DNA from: Acanthaster planci
Lineage: Eukaryota; Echinodermata; Asteroidea; Valvatida; Acanthasteridae
DNA length: 64,000 bases
Reading direction: 5' to 3'
Assembly: GCF_001949145.1 (NCBI RefSeq)
Contig: NW_019091638.1
Location: 300,127 to 364,126 of the forward strand
A model generated the notes under the pieces. It saw only the letters and a program-made list of their open reading frames with translations. It made no database searches and was not told the DNA's origin. Below are positions 1-12,065 of this stretch, piece by piece (position 1 is the first letter of the stretch; each line of letters opens with the position of its first letter). The position numbers were made by a program, and so were the translations under genes.

Positions 1-79
1 GTCAGTAAAATTGAAATGTAGACAATTTCCGACAACAGGGTGCGCTCTACAGGCAGCATAGCCGCATTCGCGCAACATT

Positions 80-605
80 AAAGAGCAACTCAAAGGAAAA
101 TATGTTTTTTTCTAATTTTATCTGTTCTAATAAATATGGAACATGCACATCGAATGCAGTGTCATTCATCTTCTGAGCTCAACTGTAACAAGCTAAAATG
201 GCCTTTTTCTGTTCACGCCAAGATGCGAATTCTGAACATGCTGAATGTAGATTGCGTCAATCTGAGAAAACAGAGAAACTGAGGGGAACCCTCGCCCTGT
301 GTTCGTAGTGGATAAGCCTTCTGCATGTCAAATAGTGCATGTAGCCATTGTTTGTAGCCATTGTTTGACATGCACAAGGGTTTATCCACTAAGAACACAG
401 GGCGAGGGTTCCCCTCGTTTTCCATGTTTTCTCAGAATGACACAATCTACATTCAGAATTCGCATCTCGGCATGAACAGAAAAACCCTTTTTAGCTCGTT
501 ATAGTTGAGCTCTGAAGACAAATGACACTGCGTTCGATTTGGATGCTTCCATATTTATTTGAACAGATGAAATCAGAGAAAACATTTTTTCCTAAGAGGT
601 GATCT
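80..605. repeat. Long fold-back inverted repeat
   Basis: The two halves are diverged reverse complements folding about position 340. For example GGATAAGCC at about 311 pairs with the right arm at about 380, and CTGAATGTAGATTG at 240-254 pairs with CAATCTACATTCAG at 444-457. Arms are about 250 bp with scattered mismatches. It looks like a fold-back or MITE-type element. No coding potential is seen. Confidence 0.7.
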
Positions 606-1551
606 TTAAATGCTCTCGTGGGAAAAGGGCGCTATAAAAAATAAGGCATAAGGAATAAGGTAGGCCTACTTGTAGGGGAAAGGCCACGTTACAAAAAATA
701 CGCGGTAAATACCCACATCCCCAGTCAGTACGCCATCTTCAAGTACGGATGCATCTGTCCTTTTAAAAAAAAAACCGATTGACTCTTACCAATAAAAACG
801 AACATGCCATATCAATGAACAGTATTATTCAAAGTGAATTATCCCACTAGCCTGTTCGAGGTACAGTGGACACAATAGGAGGGCGCTATTTGGCTTGTTA
901 ATATGCTCCAAATTTAAAAATTAATTCATTAATTTTCAAAAAACACTCTCTTCAAGCTTCAAAAAGACAAACACGCCTTTTGTGAGTTAAATTGCAATAA
1001 AATCTGGTACACTGAATTCATTCACTTCACGTGAACATAGCAATTTGAATTCTCCATACTAAAAACAGTTGCTTTTCCTCGCGTTTCGGGGCAAGCGTTT
1101 GCTTGATAGATGCCTTGCAACAACACTGTTCTCAATGGATAAGGACACAGAGGAACCAGTCCATTCCAGAGATGGTGGTCGTTATGCAAAAGCTAGCCTC
1201 AATCACAGGGTATAGCAACAGTGTCTCTAATTCAAATTGTTACGTTCTTGTGCAAACAGATAACTCAGTGTACCAGATTTTATTCAACTTTAGCTCGCAA
1301 AAGACGTATTGGAGGTGATGTCATGCCAAGGGAAAACGATGTATAACTGTAGGTCGTTAAGAAAAATCAACCAGTCACCCTCAAGAGATGGTAGCCTTTG
1401 AGCGTCGTAAATCAACCTATTTGCATCAAATAAGAAATTTAATATCCCTGACACTTTATCAGAAGCCATAAAGTGACTGCCAGATGTATATTTGGAGGAT
1501 TTTATTTTTTTCTTTTTTCATTTATGTTTCTGTGTCTCTTGAAATACTTAC

Positions 1552-1621
1552 TTATAATTAGCATGATGAAAGCTGCTGATTGAACAAAGAAGAGGACTTT
1601 ATACACATGCTCCTGGGCCAT
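1552..1621 (-). CDS. First coding exon of a tandem paralogue of the glycosyltransferase gene (partial gene)
   Basis: Reading on the minus strand from an ATG at 1621-1619, 23 codons run to a consensus donor (A|GTAAGT, exon end 1552), so the exon ends in phase 1. The peptide MAQEHVYKVLFFVQSAAFIM plus LII is a short cytosolic tail followed by a membrane anchor. The first exon of the complete gene at 29684-29783 ends with nearly the same anchor (KILFFMQSAAFIAFII), the same phase and the same donor, so this is very probably the start of a second PF03407 glycosyltransferase gene. Its luminal-domain exon would lie to the left of the window; no acceptor or catalytic motif is found in 1-1551. The inference rests on the shared anchor, phase and donor only. 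Confidence 0.7.
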
Positions 1622-2660
1622 ATTCACGGTGTACTGTTAAAAATACACGAAAAGTAAAAAACGCACTGTAATTATACTACATACGGAAAATTAATGGTAA
1701 ATACAGAACAACATAGAACACATATTACATAAAGAGGTGTACATGTAGTGGGAATTCGATTCATACAAGGATGCAGATTTTGTAGATGGTTCGAAATGAT
1801 GACAGCAAATTTCCCAGATGACTGAAATTCGAGCAATTTGTTCCTCGATTAATAATTCAATTCAGCCAGATAAACAGGGCAGGAGACTTGCATTCAATTC
1901 AGTTTTGTTTACATGTGTGCAGTATAATTGTGCACGGAATCGATTGCACAAGAGGGTTATCGGAGAGGGAAAATGCAATACAAAAAAGTTGTAGAAGTGA
2001 ATGTACATGTAGGAACGACTTGATTTAGAGAGTTTCACATGGCGGATAACTGAATTCGTGACAGAAAGATGCTCAATTCTCCCGTGAATGTGGCCGGACT
2101 TTTACGCTAATGGAGGCCAATCCCTCTTGTACTAGCAGCTGCAGGGCTGAATTACGAAGGTCAAGCCCAGACAGCTGCCAAATCATGCAATTTGCTGAAT
2201 TTTACAACGAGCACAGCTACAGATCGATAGCACTCTCCTTATATTAAAGAAAGCTGCGTGCTCATAATCAACAACTGTACGAGCATCACGTGGCCCATAA
2301 ATGAACTCAGGTAAGAGGTGAGCACTTCACGCACAAAGCCACCCGTACGAGACAGAGTGCTGTTACTCTGGATCACCGCTGTTTCGGCACGGAAAAGCGG
2401 TTGTGCGCATATTCCCAAGATTTGCGCCATTTAAGTGCGCCCTCTTGTGGTAAAAAAGTACTATGAATATTAATGAGCCGAAAGGGTCATCTTAATTAAA
2501 TCCTTTTTGAGAGGAACTGTGTTAATGGATATTTATAGAATAGGCATATTAAAAAATTAAAAATTGGCATTTAAATTGTCAGTACGTTCGGCCATTTTGG
2601 TTGCCGGATACGCGTGAGAAGAGTGTCTAAAAGTTAATGTCTGTTGGTGATTGATCGACG
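1622..2660. other. Upstream flank of the paralogue exon, no gene recognised
   Basis: This is the 5' side of the minus-strand exon at 1552-1621. A 63-codon open stretch at 2239-2430 (minus, ATGGCGCAAATC start) has no recognisable domain and no good donor. I see no TATA box that can be defended. Confidence 0.3.
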
Positions 2661-2760
2661 ATTACGGGATTTTTGACCGTTGTCAAAGCTTCAAAAGCAT
2701 CGCTCCTAGAGTTTTGCCAGTCTAGGCTTGACATCCAGCGTGAAGAATGGACCTATTACA

Positions 2761-2943
2761 ATGTATTTGCGCTCTGTGAACTGTGCAAAGCTAGCGGTAT
2801 GCATTTGCAAGGCATTACACGACACGCTGATTTTTGCATTGATACACTACATCTTGGAGGAATATCCACGAGAGCTCTACGTGCGTGATGGTTTCATGGG
2901 CGTCCTCACCGTGAAGGAGTTGCTTCAAAGTACATGCCGTCAG
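2761..2943 (+). CDS. Candidate coding exon, unknown product
   Basis: An ATG at 2761 opens a 61-codon stretch that stays open to a good donor (CAG|GTACGT at 2943/2944) in phase 0. Upstream is a CpG-containing stretch with a GGCCATTTTGG motif that could be a transcription start region. The peptide is Cys- and Leu-rich and matches no family I know. A second frame (2673-2888) is also open over the same stretch, so coding status is uncertain. Confidence 0.18.
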
Positions 2944-3138
2944 GTACGTATCTTCAAATAGCATTATTTTTAACAAGTTTGACAAAGACATACATATACA
3001 CGACAAATAGGCCTGTGTGTTTACAACATTGCACAGTATATGTACGATCATTTACAAATATGTCGGTTTTTGGTTTATAGATTATGTTATTATTATTTGC
3101 AAACCGTGCTTACAACATAGCTAAGGCTATGCATGTCT

Positions 3139-3947
3139 CTATACATCAAAAGTTACTGCATGGTTCAGAATATCTCTGAATATCTTCTCATCAACAGGTG
3201 CTGAACTTTGTGGATTACTGCAGTCATGTCTTTCTGCATTTTTGAGCCAACTGCTTTGGTGGCAGTTCTTGCACTTGACCCTCCCATTCATGAGGACATT
3301 CACAAAGTAGTGCTTGGCAGGTTGGATATGCAGAAGGCTGATTTGCTCCTTACATACTGGGCAAAGAACTGTTGAAGATGAAGATTTGGAAAACAGCTCT
3401 TCTAAGCATTCCAATCAACCAATGTGCTCACACTGTGTTTCGGTAGATCTGTTGAAGATTTTGCAGTAGTACTTGCAAATGAAAGAACTATCATCTGACT
3501 GAAAATTCTGCCCCATTGCCGGAGTCGTTGTTTGCCTAAGCCACTCGAAGTTCCTCTGCACAGTTGCCTTGGCAACTGTGCATAAGACGAACTGTGTCAT
3601 AAGACGAGCATGTTTCCCTTTCGAAGGACGACCACCTCTTTTGGAAATGTTCACCTTGTCACAAATGAAGCAGGGGGTTGTTGGAGGGTTGGGGGCCAAT
3701 CCTTTGGCACAGGGTGTTTCTTTGCAAGATAAAGATTTGAACTGCAAAGATGGCACATGAAGGGTGGGTGGCAATGTGGCCCATCGGTTTCTACATTGAT
3801 TTTATACTTTGCTTGTATCTTCTCTTGATTTTCTGAGCAAGGCTTAGGTTGTCTGTTATGGATTTTCCATGGATGAACTCTGTCACCACATATTCTGTAT
3901 AATTTGTGGAGATTGTCTATGTAATCAAAGAGCCACTTTCCAATAGT
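3139..3947 (-). pseudogene. RAG1-like N-terminal zinc-finger/RING region, disrupted
   Basis: Minus-strand translation follows the non-core N-terminal region of RAG1. In order it shows: an LYRICG motif (RAG1 has LCRICG; here Tyr replaces the first Cys) at about 3899-3882; a Lys/Ile-rich stretch leading to HPPFMCHLC (RAG1 HPTEFCHNC) near 3760; TTPCFICDK (RAG1 HTPSCDIC) near 3670; the RING with TETQCEH (RAG1 VETNCKH) and LCPVCK (RAG1 YCPSCR); then the P-x-K-...-VL-...-VKC zinc-finger segment ending with RHDC. The reading frame changes once between the HLC and CFIC motifs (about 3680-3760), and an in-frame TGA at 3417-3415 replaces the RING cysteine expected three residues before LEC. An AG directly precedes the open stretch at 3948 and an in-frame TGA precedes that, so it may begin as an exon. 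No catalytic core (DDE) is found nearby. Probably a relic of a RAG-type or Chapaev/N-RAG-type transposon. Confidence 0.72.
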
Positions 3948-4424
3948 CTGTCAATTAAAAGTAATAAATTTACATGCCTGTATCCTTGAAACTTTTGTCA
4001 AGAGTAGCTTTGTTCTTTCCTTTTTGATTGGTATGTAGTTCCAGAACTATTTTTTTATTTAAGGTATTAAAAAGCGACAAATTAAAACAAACGGTTTCAG
4101 TGTAAGAAAACAATTTCAAATTTTCTTTCAAAGCCTTTCAAGTAAAAATGATCCACATAATATGTAGCTTTTGAAAGAGGACTATTTCATTTATCAACCT
4201 CTGAGGATGTTATTTAAAATACCAGTCATTTAAAGGTTTTGACAATACCCCATCCAACCTGTTTATATATCAGGAAGTGGAGGTTATCTTGCACTGCTGG
4301 GAGGTCATAATTTACCAAAGAATATCGAGTTAAAGTGCTAATCGCCCCGCATTTTTTTCTCGTCAGGCGGGTATGCAGTAGTCAGTCGGGCAGACCGGTA
4401 CCGCGCTTACGCGGGCTACCGAAA

Positions 4425-4511
4425 ATGGCGGTTCAGGCTGAAAATATCACCCATGTGAAGTCCACATTTCTCGAAAACCTTGGGGTTTGCACAGAAGAGA
4501 AAATACAGTTT
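4425..4511 (+). CDS. Candidate first coding exon, unknown product
   Basis: GAAAATGGCGG gives an ATG in favourable context, followed by 29 open codons to a donor (CAGTTT|GTAAGA at 4511/4512), phase 0. About 80 bp of CpG-richer sequence lies upstream. The peptide MAVQAENITHVKSTFLENLG and the following VCTEEKIQF match nothing I recognise. It is divergent from the RAG1-like fragment; no second exon could be linked. Confidence 0.25.
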
Positions 4512-4529
4512 GTAAGATGAAGAGTTGTT

Positions 4530-7500
4530 TTGTGATATTATGTGTTGTTTTAGGCTAGGAAAACTCTAGGTCATACAGAATTTTCATCTGTAAATCTTAC
4601 CTCACCAGAAACACAAAATCAGAGCAGCTCAGTTTAAGTTCATAATGAGGACCGTGAGAATTCGTGCCAGGCAAGCAGGTGCTTAATTTCATGAAATTTA
4701 CATCTTATTTTCAGTTTTTGGAAATAAAAAGTCCGGCCCAACATATTTTCAGGGTAAGATAGGCATTTTCCTAAAGCGTTTTGTGAAACTAAAATTGATA
4801 ATAGAACCAGAATGGTCCAAACTAGTGATTTTTGTGAAAAGCTCTTCTCGTAAGCGGTAGTTTGTTTACGTTTCGATGCGATTTTTGAAGGCTCGAAACA
4901 AAGCATTCAAAGTTTTTTCCGAAGTTTTTAAAACTAGGATGTGGTGGTGAAAGGTATGAAGGCTTTAGATTTACTGACGGTTTTCAGCTAGATTTTTTTC
5001 TCTTCCCGACCGAACGGCGGACGCATTTGCATATCGACCTAACTCAGCCAAACATTACATGACATATACATTGTTTATAATGAAATTGATGCACTGGGGC
5101 GTGCTGTCTTGTGTTTAAATTTATTTTAGGTAGTTTTCATTATTTCCCTTTTTTCTTATTTTTGTCTCACAGTGGGGAGGGGATCGACCCCTCAGATCTG
5201 CACCTGCTCCATCTAAGCAAATGTGTTTCTTGCCGAATAAAATGCATGTACGAATAATTACATGAAGCATGTTTTAAATACCAAAATACACTCGGCTTTT
5301 TAGAATTCCGTGCTTCGGTGCAGTTTGAGGTCAGACCAACATCATAATCTGCAGTGTGTTGGTTTGAAATAATAGACCCGTAAACAGGGTCATTTGTCGA
5401 TATCGTATACGGGTCTAGACTTACCTATAGACCTTTTTCACCTACGTGACTAAATGTAAACAACACCACCACGTGTGGACCGCCTTGGCCATGGTGATCG
5501 CATATATTCCTATGGACAGCTTCAGCCAGGTGCAAGCGCACGTGCGAACGCTGCATGCTTGACTAGTTTATCTTGAATAGGTAGATTACCATCACAACAC
5601 TATGCGCTCATTACCATCACAACACATCATAGGTCTCCGTGTCTCTGCACACATGTACACAACTTACAGTTATTTCCCATCGAATAAATTCATGAAGACC
5701 AGTCTTCTCAACTCATTGCAATCAACTTAAGCGTGCTGAGCAAACTTGTCTTCCTGGCCGCTACACGAATGTACATGTACATTATGTATGTTTCCTGAAT
5801 TTTATGGCAGACCTATTACATGTGCATGTACACACGTACATGTAAGTACATGAGCTGACATGCATGCAGGGCCGGAAGTGTAGCAGGCAAAACCCAGAAA
5901 AACGTCTGGTGTATGTAAATTACATGCAAAACTGTCACTTAAAGCAAAAGAACTGTGTAAAAAAAAATAACATTTCGCATTGCTCTCATGCTCGTGGTCT
6001 CACAAGAAATTATTAAATTAATTCTTCGCTGGTACCATGAAATGACCTGTGCTAACTTTTGAAAAACTAGAGATTTGAGCACTTCGTAAATAATGAAATC
6101 GTGATCGCTACGAAAATGTCAAAAAGGTATTCCCAGCAAATTTTATTTTTAGAAATCGTTCAGTTTACACGAGGCCTATTCAAAACTGTTGACAAATAAA
6201 CGCTATTTCGTACCCGCATTTAAAAGTGCCATTTAACGAAGTTCATCGACTAGCCATTTAAATGAATTGATTCAAATTTAAATTATGGTTTCGCTCATTT
6301 AAATTCGTCGAAATCGCCTTGGGAATCGGAAGAGATGGTCAAGAAATCAATTCAATCAGATGACAACCAATTTCATTATGCTTCCATTCAAATTCGTTTC
6401 TGTGGCATCATTTTTATGTTTCCCCATTCGCACGGTAATTAGGCCTATACCCATACAAGTGTGGGACTTTTCTGGAAAGTAAAACAGACAAAAGGTGAAG
6501 ACTGCAGAGAAAACAAACCAAATTTGATCTCATTGTTAAACTATAATCCTGTGTTTATTTTTGCCTCTGTCAACTGTTCAATTTTTTTAATGTTGCTGAC
6601 TGTTAAACACCAATGAATGTGTGGGAACTGTACCTAATACAATTGGGGGCGTCCTGAGCGTTACGTCTTCCACTTTCTTGACCGTCAAGGGTATACAGGT
6701 GGAGCTTAATAACCGGACATTCCGCGTAAACGTGTACGAAGACGGGTTTTGTGGGTATATACAGGCATGGCAAAAATACACGTAGTGTGAACCTCCACGA
6801 AGTTAAAAGGGTATGAAGACGTGAGGACTCCGCACACGTCCACTGTTTCCTTCTCCGAAAAACCACTTTAGAGGTATTTGGGGGTCAGGGTTATCTGTGG
6901 CATAAGAAGAGGAACAGTCCAGAAAATCATTAAAATTGGAGCTCGAAGCAGTTAGCAGAGTGGAAGAGAAATGAGTTGAGTTTTTGAATGTCTACACTGT
7001 GCATGTGAAACAAGTGTGTGAAATAACGTGTTTAAGAAAAATAAAGGTACCTTGTAGAAGTTGTAGGGTATACATACCAGAATAACGGGTGTTACCCCCA
7101 TACAGGCCTTACGGGGTACTTAAGCGGTACCCTACAAGGATTTTACGAAAATCATACATGTATTTGGACGTTTCTCGAAAGGGAAATTTTCCAAAGTATT
7201 ATCCATCACAAATTGCAGTATTTTATTTATAAGAACATTCAAGCCAGGGAAACTACGCTGGTTTAAATAAGAGCAATTCAAAACCGGCACTTTGCACAAT
7301 AATATTTCATTGGCGTTTCAAAAACAATTCAGAACAGTTCTAAAAGCAAAATGTTGTTTACTTTCATAACTAATCCTAACCAGCATCTGACCAATAGACT
7401 TGTCTCTGTATTTCTCTGTTTTCACGAAATCAGACAAAAAGTCACCTCGTTATTTGGGCCAAAAAGAGACAATAATATACCTGTACGAATCAGGATGCGA

Positions 7501-7980
7501 CTGTAGTGTAAACATGCACGCAAACGATATTGAACAAAGAGTGTTTAACTTTTAAGCTCTGAAATGTAACAAAATTCATTCATTTTTTTCACGGGCGTGT
7601 TTTCACGAATGACAAAAAGAGTGAAGGCTTTTAGGTTTTGCTGTTTTCACGAAGTGAAAAAAGGGTAATTAATGACTTGCTATTTAATTTTTAAAAAATT
7701 CTGCAACTGGGTGTGGATTAGCATTATAAAAATCTTGCGTATCATGACTTCGTACACCATTCCTAAATCTGTAACAACAAAATAGTCGAAGAAGTGCTAT
7801 GGAATGGGGACTATTCAAACGCGTTTATCTTGGACTGTCTACTATTTGCATGCTATAAGGATTGCTGGAATGTGGAGTGTGCCATATCATCTTTACTTTA
7901 GCAGTACAAAGTTTACTTAACTTTGTACAAAATTGTAGATAATGATGCATTCAAGAAGTTCAATTACTAGTGGCGTGACG
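4530..7980. other. Gene-poor stretch
   Basis: No open frame here has domain, splice or codon support. Small items: a 25-bp direct duplication of ATTACCATCACAACAC (5585-5600 and 5610-5625), TACATGTA-type palindromes around 5770-5870, and a short inverted repeat (GGTACCTTGTAG near 7050 against CTACAAGG near 7133). Phrases such as TTTTCACGAA near 7420 and 7650 also occur at 15.5 and 22.5 kb. Confidence 0.4.
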
Positions 7981-8645
7981 GGAGGTAGTATCACACAGAC
8001 GTCACGAACGCACGAGTTTTTACAATACGACAGAAAATAAAAAATACACGGTCGGTTTCTTTTCTTGCAAATATAATTTACTATATTGTCTAGGCCAACG
8101 ATGTCCCACTAACATTTTCAACAGTTTCGATTTGCCAGTTAACGGCGAAGATGAACTTGCTGGTTGTCGTTTTTAATTGGTAGCTGTGATATGGCAAGTT
8201 TATTCTTTGTTTCTTTGTTAATTTCTGTATAAAAATAACCGCTTTTCCGAAATAATTTCTTTTGAATGTTGAATATTTCTAGATTTGACGATTTTTCATT
8301 ACCAAGTAATAATATATAATAGAAATGCCAGCATACGTGCTTCATGTACTGTCTTATCACAGAATAGGTGGATCCGGTCATTCATAAAGATCATGGTGTT
8401 CATCATTAACAAATGTAAACACATCGAACTCTAAAACTGCAAATTTAGCCATCATACACACGTTACTTTAGTCTTTACAAGCACGCCATCCGAGGGACAA
8501 GAGCTCAATCTTCCGGATCGTCAGCGTTAAACAGCCATACATGTATTCTCGTTTTGTAGCAGTGGATGATTATTATTATGATTATTGACGGTGGAGATAC
8601 ATGTAACATCATTACAAACCTTATTAATTTACCCCCAGAATTGTG

Positions 8646-8695
8646 GGGTCCGCTCTGCTCCACGTGGGAGCAGAGCGGACGTCGGATCGGACCCC
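8646..8695. repeat. GC-rich hairpin
   Basis: GGGGTCCGCTCTGCTCC is followed after a short ACGTG spacer by GGAGCAGAGCGGAC, then by a broken ACCCC extension. The inner 14-bp stem is perfect. It lies in a more CpG-rich patch within AT-rich surroundings. Function unknown. Confidence 0.6.
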
Positions 8696-9382
8696 GCAGT
8701 TCCGGCTGTTGTTGAACTCCACATCGTGCTTGATCAATGCGCCATTGCGCACGTACCCAACCAACAAGCCACGTTATGCATGCCGAGGCAACAATAATAG
8801 GCATGGTTTTGTTCTGCAGCTTCCTTCATGGGGCTGTCTTGCTGAATGAAATCTGCAGGGACAAGAGAATTTCTAAGCATTAAACAAGGCATAACATACC
8901 TTTCAGGTAAACCAGTGAACGGGAAGCTCCACTGGCACTTGTCGTAGCTGTTACCGTTGACCTGCTCCTACTACACAAGCTGTGTACTGTCATGGAGTCA
9001 TCGTAGATTGGTCTGTGCATGCTTTGTGCATGTGGCACGGTGTGTACAATTGTACATACGTACATGTACAGTACATATACGTACGTACAGAGCGAGGTTG
9101 GCAGTCCAGGTTTGACCTTGGGAGGGCGTTCCGGTGGTTGCCAGATGCTGCCAGCATTTTAAGTACTAGTTGCCACCGTACCGTGAGCTAGCAGTTGCGA
9201 ATGCTGTTTACCACCATGGAGGTAGGCTAACCTTTACCGTGGGCTCTGTAGCTTTTGCTTCCTTCGGGTTCGTGACAAGGGCTCTGATTGTTTTAATCCT
9301 CATACATTTACAAAACATAATAACGCGTTATTTATTTGGTGTTTCTTTCCATTTTGGGTGACAAACACATTTCCAATGTGTT

Positions 9383-9464
9383 TATGATGGTGGATTTATC
9401 CGTATACGTTATATTGTTACCATTATGATGGTGGATTTATCCGTATACGTTATATTGTTACCAT
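9383..9464. repeat. Tandem duplication, 2 x 41 bp
   Basis: The unit beginning TATGATGGTGGATTTATCCG is repeated exactly with a 41-bp period at 9383 and 9424, indicating a recent duplication. Not coding. Confidence 0.9.
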
Positions 9465-10007
9465 TATCATTTAGAGAAGATGGTAGTGTTTCATGTGAAT
9501 TGTGATTCCGACTTGTTCCGAATTTCACCGTGGAGGGCAATTTCTAAAAAGACTAAAACATTTTTGAAAATTGTTTTGACAATTTATTCGTATACCTTTT
9601 TTTGCCAAAAGTAGTGTACACGATTTGCACGTACTGCAACTTTGGGAGGTATGTATTCATTCCACGGACTTTGATATTATGAGTTCATTGCTTTGAGAAA
9701 AAAATCAAGAAAAATACTTGTCATTTTTAACGCTCAAAGTGCAGTTCCTGTAAATTTGTTTTGCAGAAATCCATGGGAACAGGACGTTCCCGATTGCTGG
9801 ATAATCCAGTTGTGAGGCTGATCTTCAGTGCATTAAGTGCATTTTTCCACGGTTTCGGAAAATTTACCTTCAACAATGTCTCCGACGACAATGCTACGCA
9901 GAAAAAAAATCGAATAAACAACCCTTCATGCATTTGTGTAAGTGTGACCGCCCTCTATTGTGAGCAGGCTGGGAACACACTGCATGCACAACACGAACAC
10001 AGTCTAG

Positions 10008-10755
10008 CTGCAGCAGATTTCACGAAACGTAGCGTAACTTTGAACAATACATGTATCAGCATTACAACACAAATTTTATGCCGTAGCTGCGCAGTATACT
10101 TATGTTCGATTTCACGAAAATTTACCTAGCTGCACCACATTTTGGAAATATTAAATGTCTTGGACGAGGACAAAAACGGCTTTTACGAGGCTGTTCCTTT
10201 CCAGAATAACAACAGTCAACAATCGTTCAACAACCTTCGTCAGCCATTTATTTTGAAGTCTCGCAGTTCTCTCACTGAGCCAAACAACTCTTCATTACCT
10301 TCTTTAACAAAGTTGGACGTTTCTTGTATAAGCCTTTTTAAGTTCAGCAATGATTAGGCTCACCCGAATGCGATAATCTTTCCTTTTCACTTCGTTTGGC
10401 GTAACTTATATACGCCACGAAAAAAGACTGCGAGAGTTACGCCATAATTTGTTCATGGGGCTATAAAAAGGGCTCCATGATTTGTTGAAGAAGTCGCACA
10501 ATTATGGCCGGTTCATACTTCAGGCGAATGCGAAAGTGAAGCAAGTTCGAAAGCACGAAATACTGCAGCAAAATTTCGCTCGAGTTGGAACTTTTATCAA
10601 ATTCGTAACGCGAATATTTGATCTGACGTCACAAATTCGCATTTTGTTTCCGCGCAAAGTATGGACCGGCCTTTAGTGCGTAAGTTTCGTGAAATCTGTC
10701 TAAATTTGTCAGTGGAGTTACGTTAATGTGTAAAGTTTCGTAAAATCGGCTGCAG
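10008..10755. mobile_element. Non-autonomous DNA transposon, copy 1 (CTGCAGCMGATTTCACGAAAC family)
   Basis: The left end CTGCAGCAGATTTCACGAAA and the right end, read in reverse as CTGCAGCCGATTTTACGAAA, form terminal inverted repeats of at least 20 bp. A related copy starts at 18695. Shared internal phrases include ATGCCGTAGCTG and GACAAAAACGGCTTTTACGA. No transposase ORF is seen. Another small element is nested at 10506-10671. Confidence 0.7.
10506..10671. mobile_element. MITE nested in the 10008-10755 element
   Basis: GGCCGGTTCATACTT at the left and AAGTATGGACCGGCC at the right are inverted ends, each followed inward by TTCGCATT/AATGCGAA-type sequence. The sister copy at 18.7 kb lacks this insert, which supports insertion after the family diverged. 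Confidence 0.65.
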
Positions 10756-11133
10756 GAAGTGGACCCTTTACTGTTTTTATAACGGTGAAACTGTAATGGG
10801 ATAAATACAGTTTTACCGTTTTTGTTTCAATAAAATTGACTACTGTACAACAACCAATGACTACCGCCTACTTTTCTCACCACAAAAAAAGTAGTGAGGA
10901 TGATGCAATAGCCCATCCGCCACCCAGAAGTTGGGAATCTATATCCCATCCCCAAGATTTACGCCCATGCCGGATTAATAAGTGAAGGTCATGTAGGTCA
11001 AGTATTCCCATCTTGTTTGTTGGGACATTTATCACAAAGAGGCTATTTTTTTTCTTTAAAATCAATATCTATTCCTTCTATGTTTTATTCATTCATAAAT
11101 AAAGTGCTTTCCAAAATGTTGAGGAATGTAGTG

Positions 11134-11938
11134 ACTGAAAAACTTCATCAATAAAATAACAAAAAGTCTTAAGTTTAATTTTACACACTCACAGGAAATA
11201 TTGCACTGAAAGTTATTAATCTATTGCATAAAATTAATAAAAACCGACATGTGGTATGAAGAAGTGTAACCGTGAGTATAAAATGCCGGAACGCAGCTAA
11301 GAACAGCCAAACTAAGATACTGCCGTTTTTACCACAGACACTTGTAGATTAGAATTTAAAAAACTTGAGTTCACAACCTGACCAAAGATTTACATTGAAA
11401 AACTACATTATACTTTCCGAAATGAAAAAAAGTCAGTTTTAACAGAGAACGAATATGATTTTATGATTTAGACAAAGTTTTTTTCATTGCATTCTCTTTG
11501 AATTTCCTTATTTGTTCTTCATTCGACGGAAACGTCAGCTTTCTGCTTCTCACTTTGGTTTCATCTCTGCCCTGAAGAATCGTGTCGCTCATATCACATT
11601 GTCTGTTGCACGATTTGGGTTCACTGCGTCCGCAGATAAGGTATTAACACAAATCATGGACTTCTTGGATTTTTTTCCAGTGAAATCTGGGGGAAATAAA
11701 TGACAAATTGATAGTTCAGTTTTTGAAACCACTTTTGCCGATGCGTAATGTCTCAGACGGTCCCAACTTTGATGTAATGAAGTCTCATATACGAAGCCTG
11801 ATAGGCTAGCTATACTATACTATAATACTGTCTTAAATTTCTTACTTAACAGGCCTGAAGTCAAGCATAATTCAAGTACAAGTCATGCAGAAACTTTCTG
11901 TAAGTGCGACTTACATGTCAAAAGCTGTTCCTTCTAAA
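11134..11938. repeat. Long duplicated block, copy A
   Basis: About 800 bp aligns in the same orientation with 31746-32475. Shared landmarks in order are ACTGAAAAACTTCATCAATA, TTTTACACACTCACA, CCAAACTAAGATACT, CTTGAGTTCACAAC, GGTCCCAACTT, GCCTGATAGGCT and CTTACATGTCAAAAGCTGTT. Small indels account for the length difference. Both copies lie upstream (5' side) of the two paralogous minus-strand glycosyltransferase first exons, so they may be flanks of one segmental duplication. A dispersed transposon is the alternative. Confidence 0.75.
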
Positions 11939-12065
11939 CTTGATTTACTATCTATCTCTAGCAATGTACTACTGCGCACACCTCAACTATTACTGCTTCC
12001 AAAATTATCCATTCTGGGAGCAGAATTCAGTTCTGTTGTCGAAACAAAACGTGTCCAAAAGTGTG

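Noticed and set aside
3415-3417. TGA in the RAG1-like RING as a selenocysteine codon
   Set aside because: Although it sits at a cysteine position, the same locus has a frameshift and lacks a core, and no SECIS element was identified; a point mutation is simpler.
9761-10129. Plus-strand open frame of 122 codons
   Set aside because: Runs across the left end of the transposon at 10008 and has no conserved motif.
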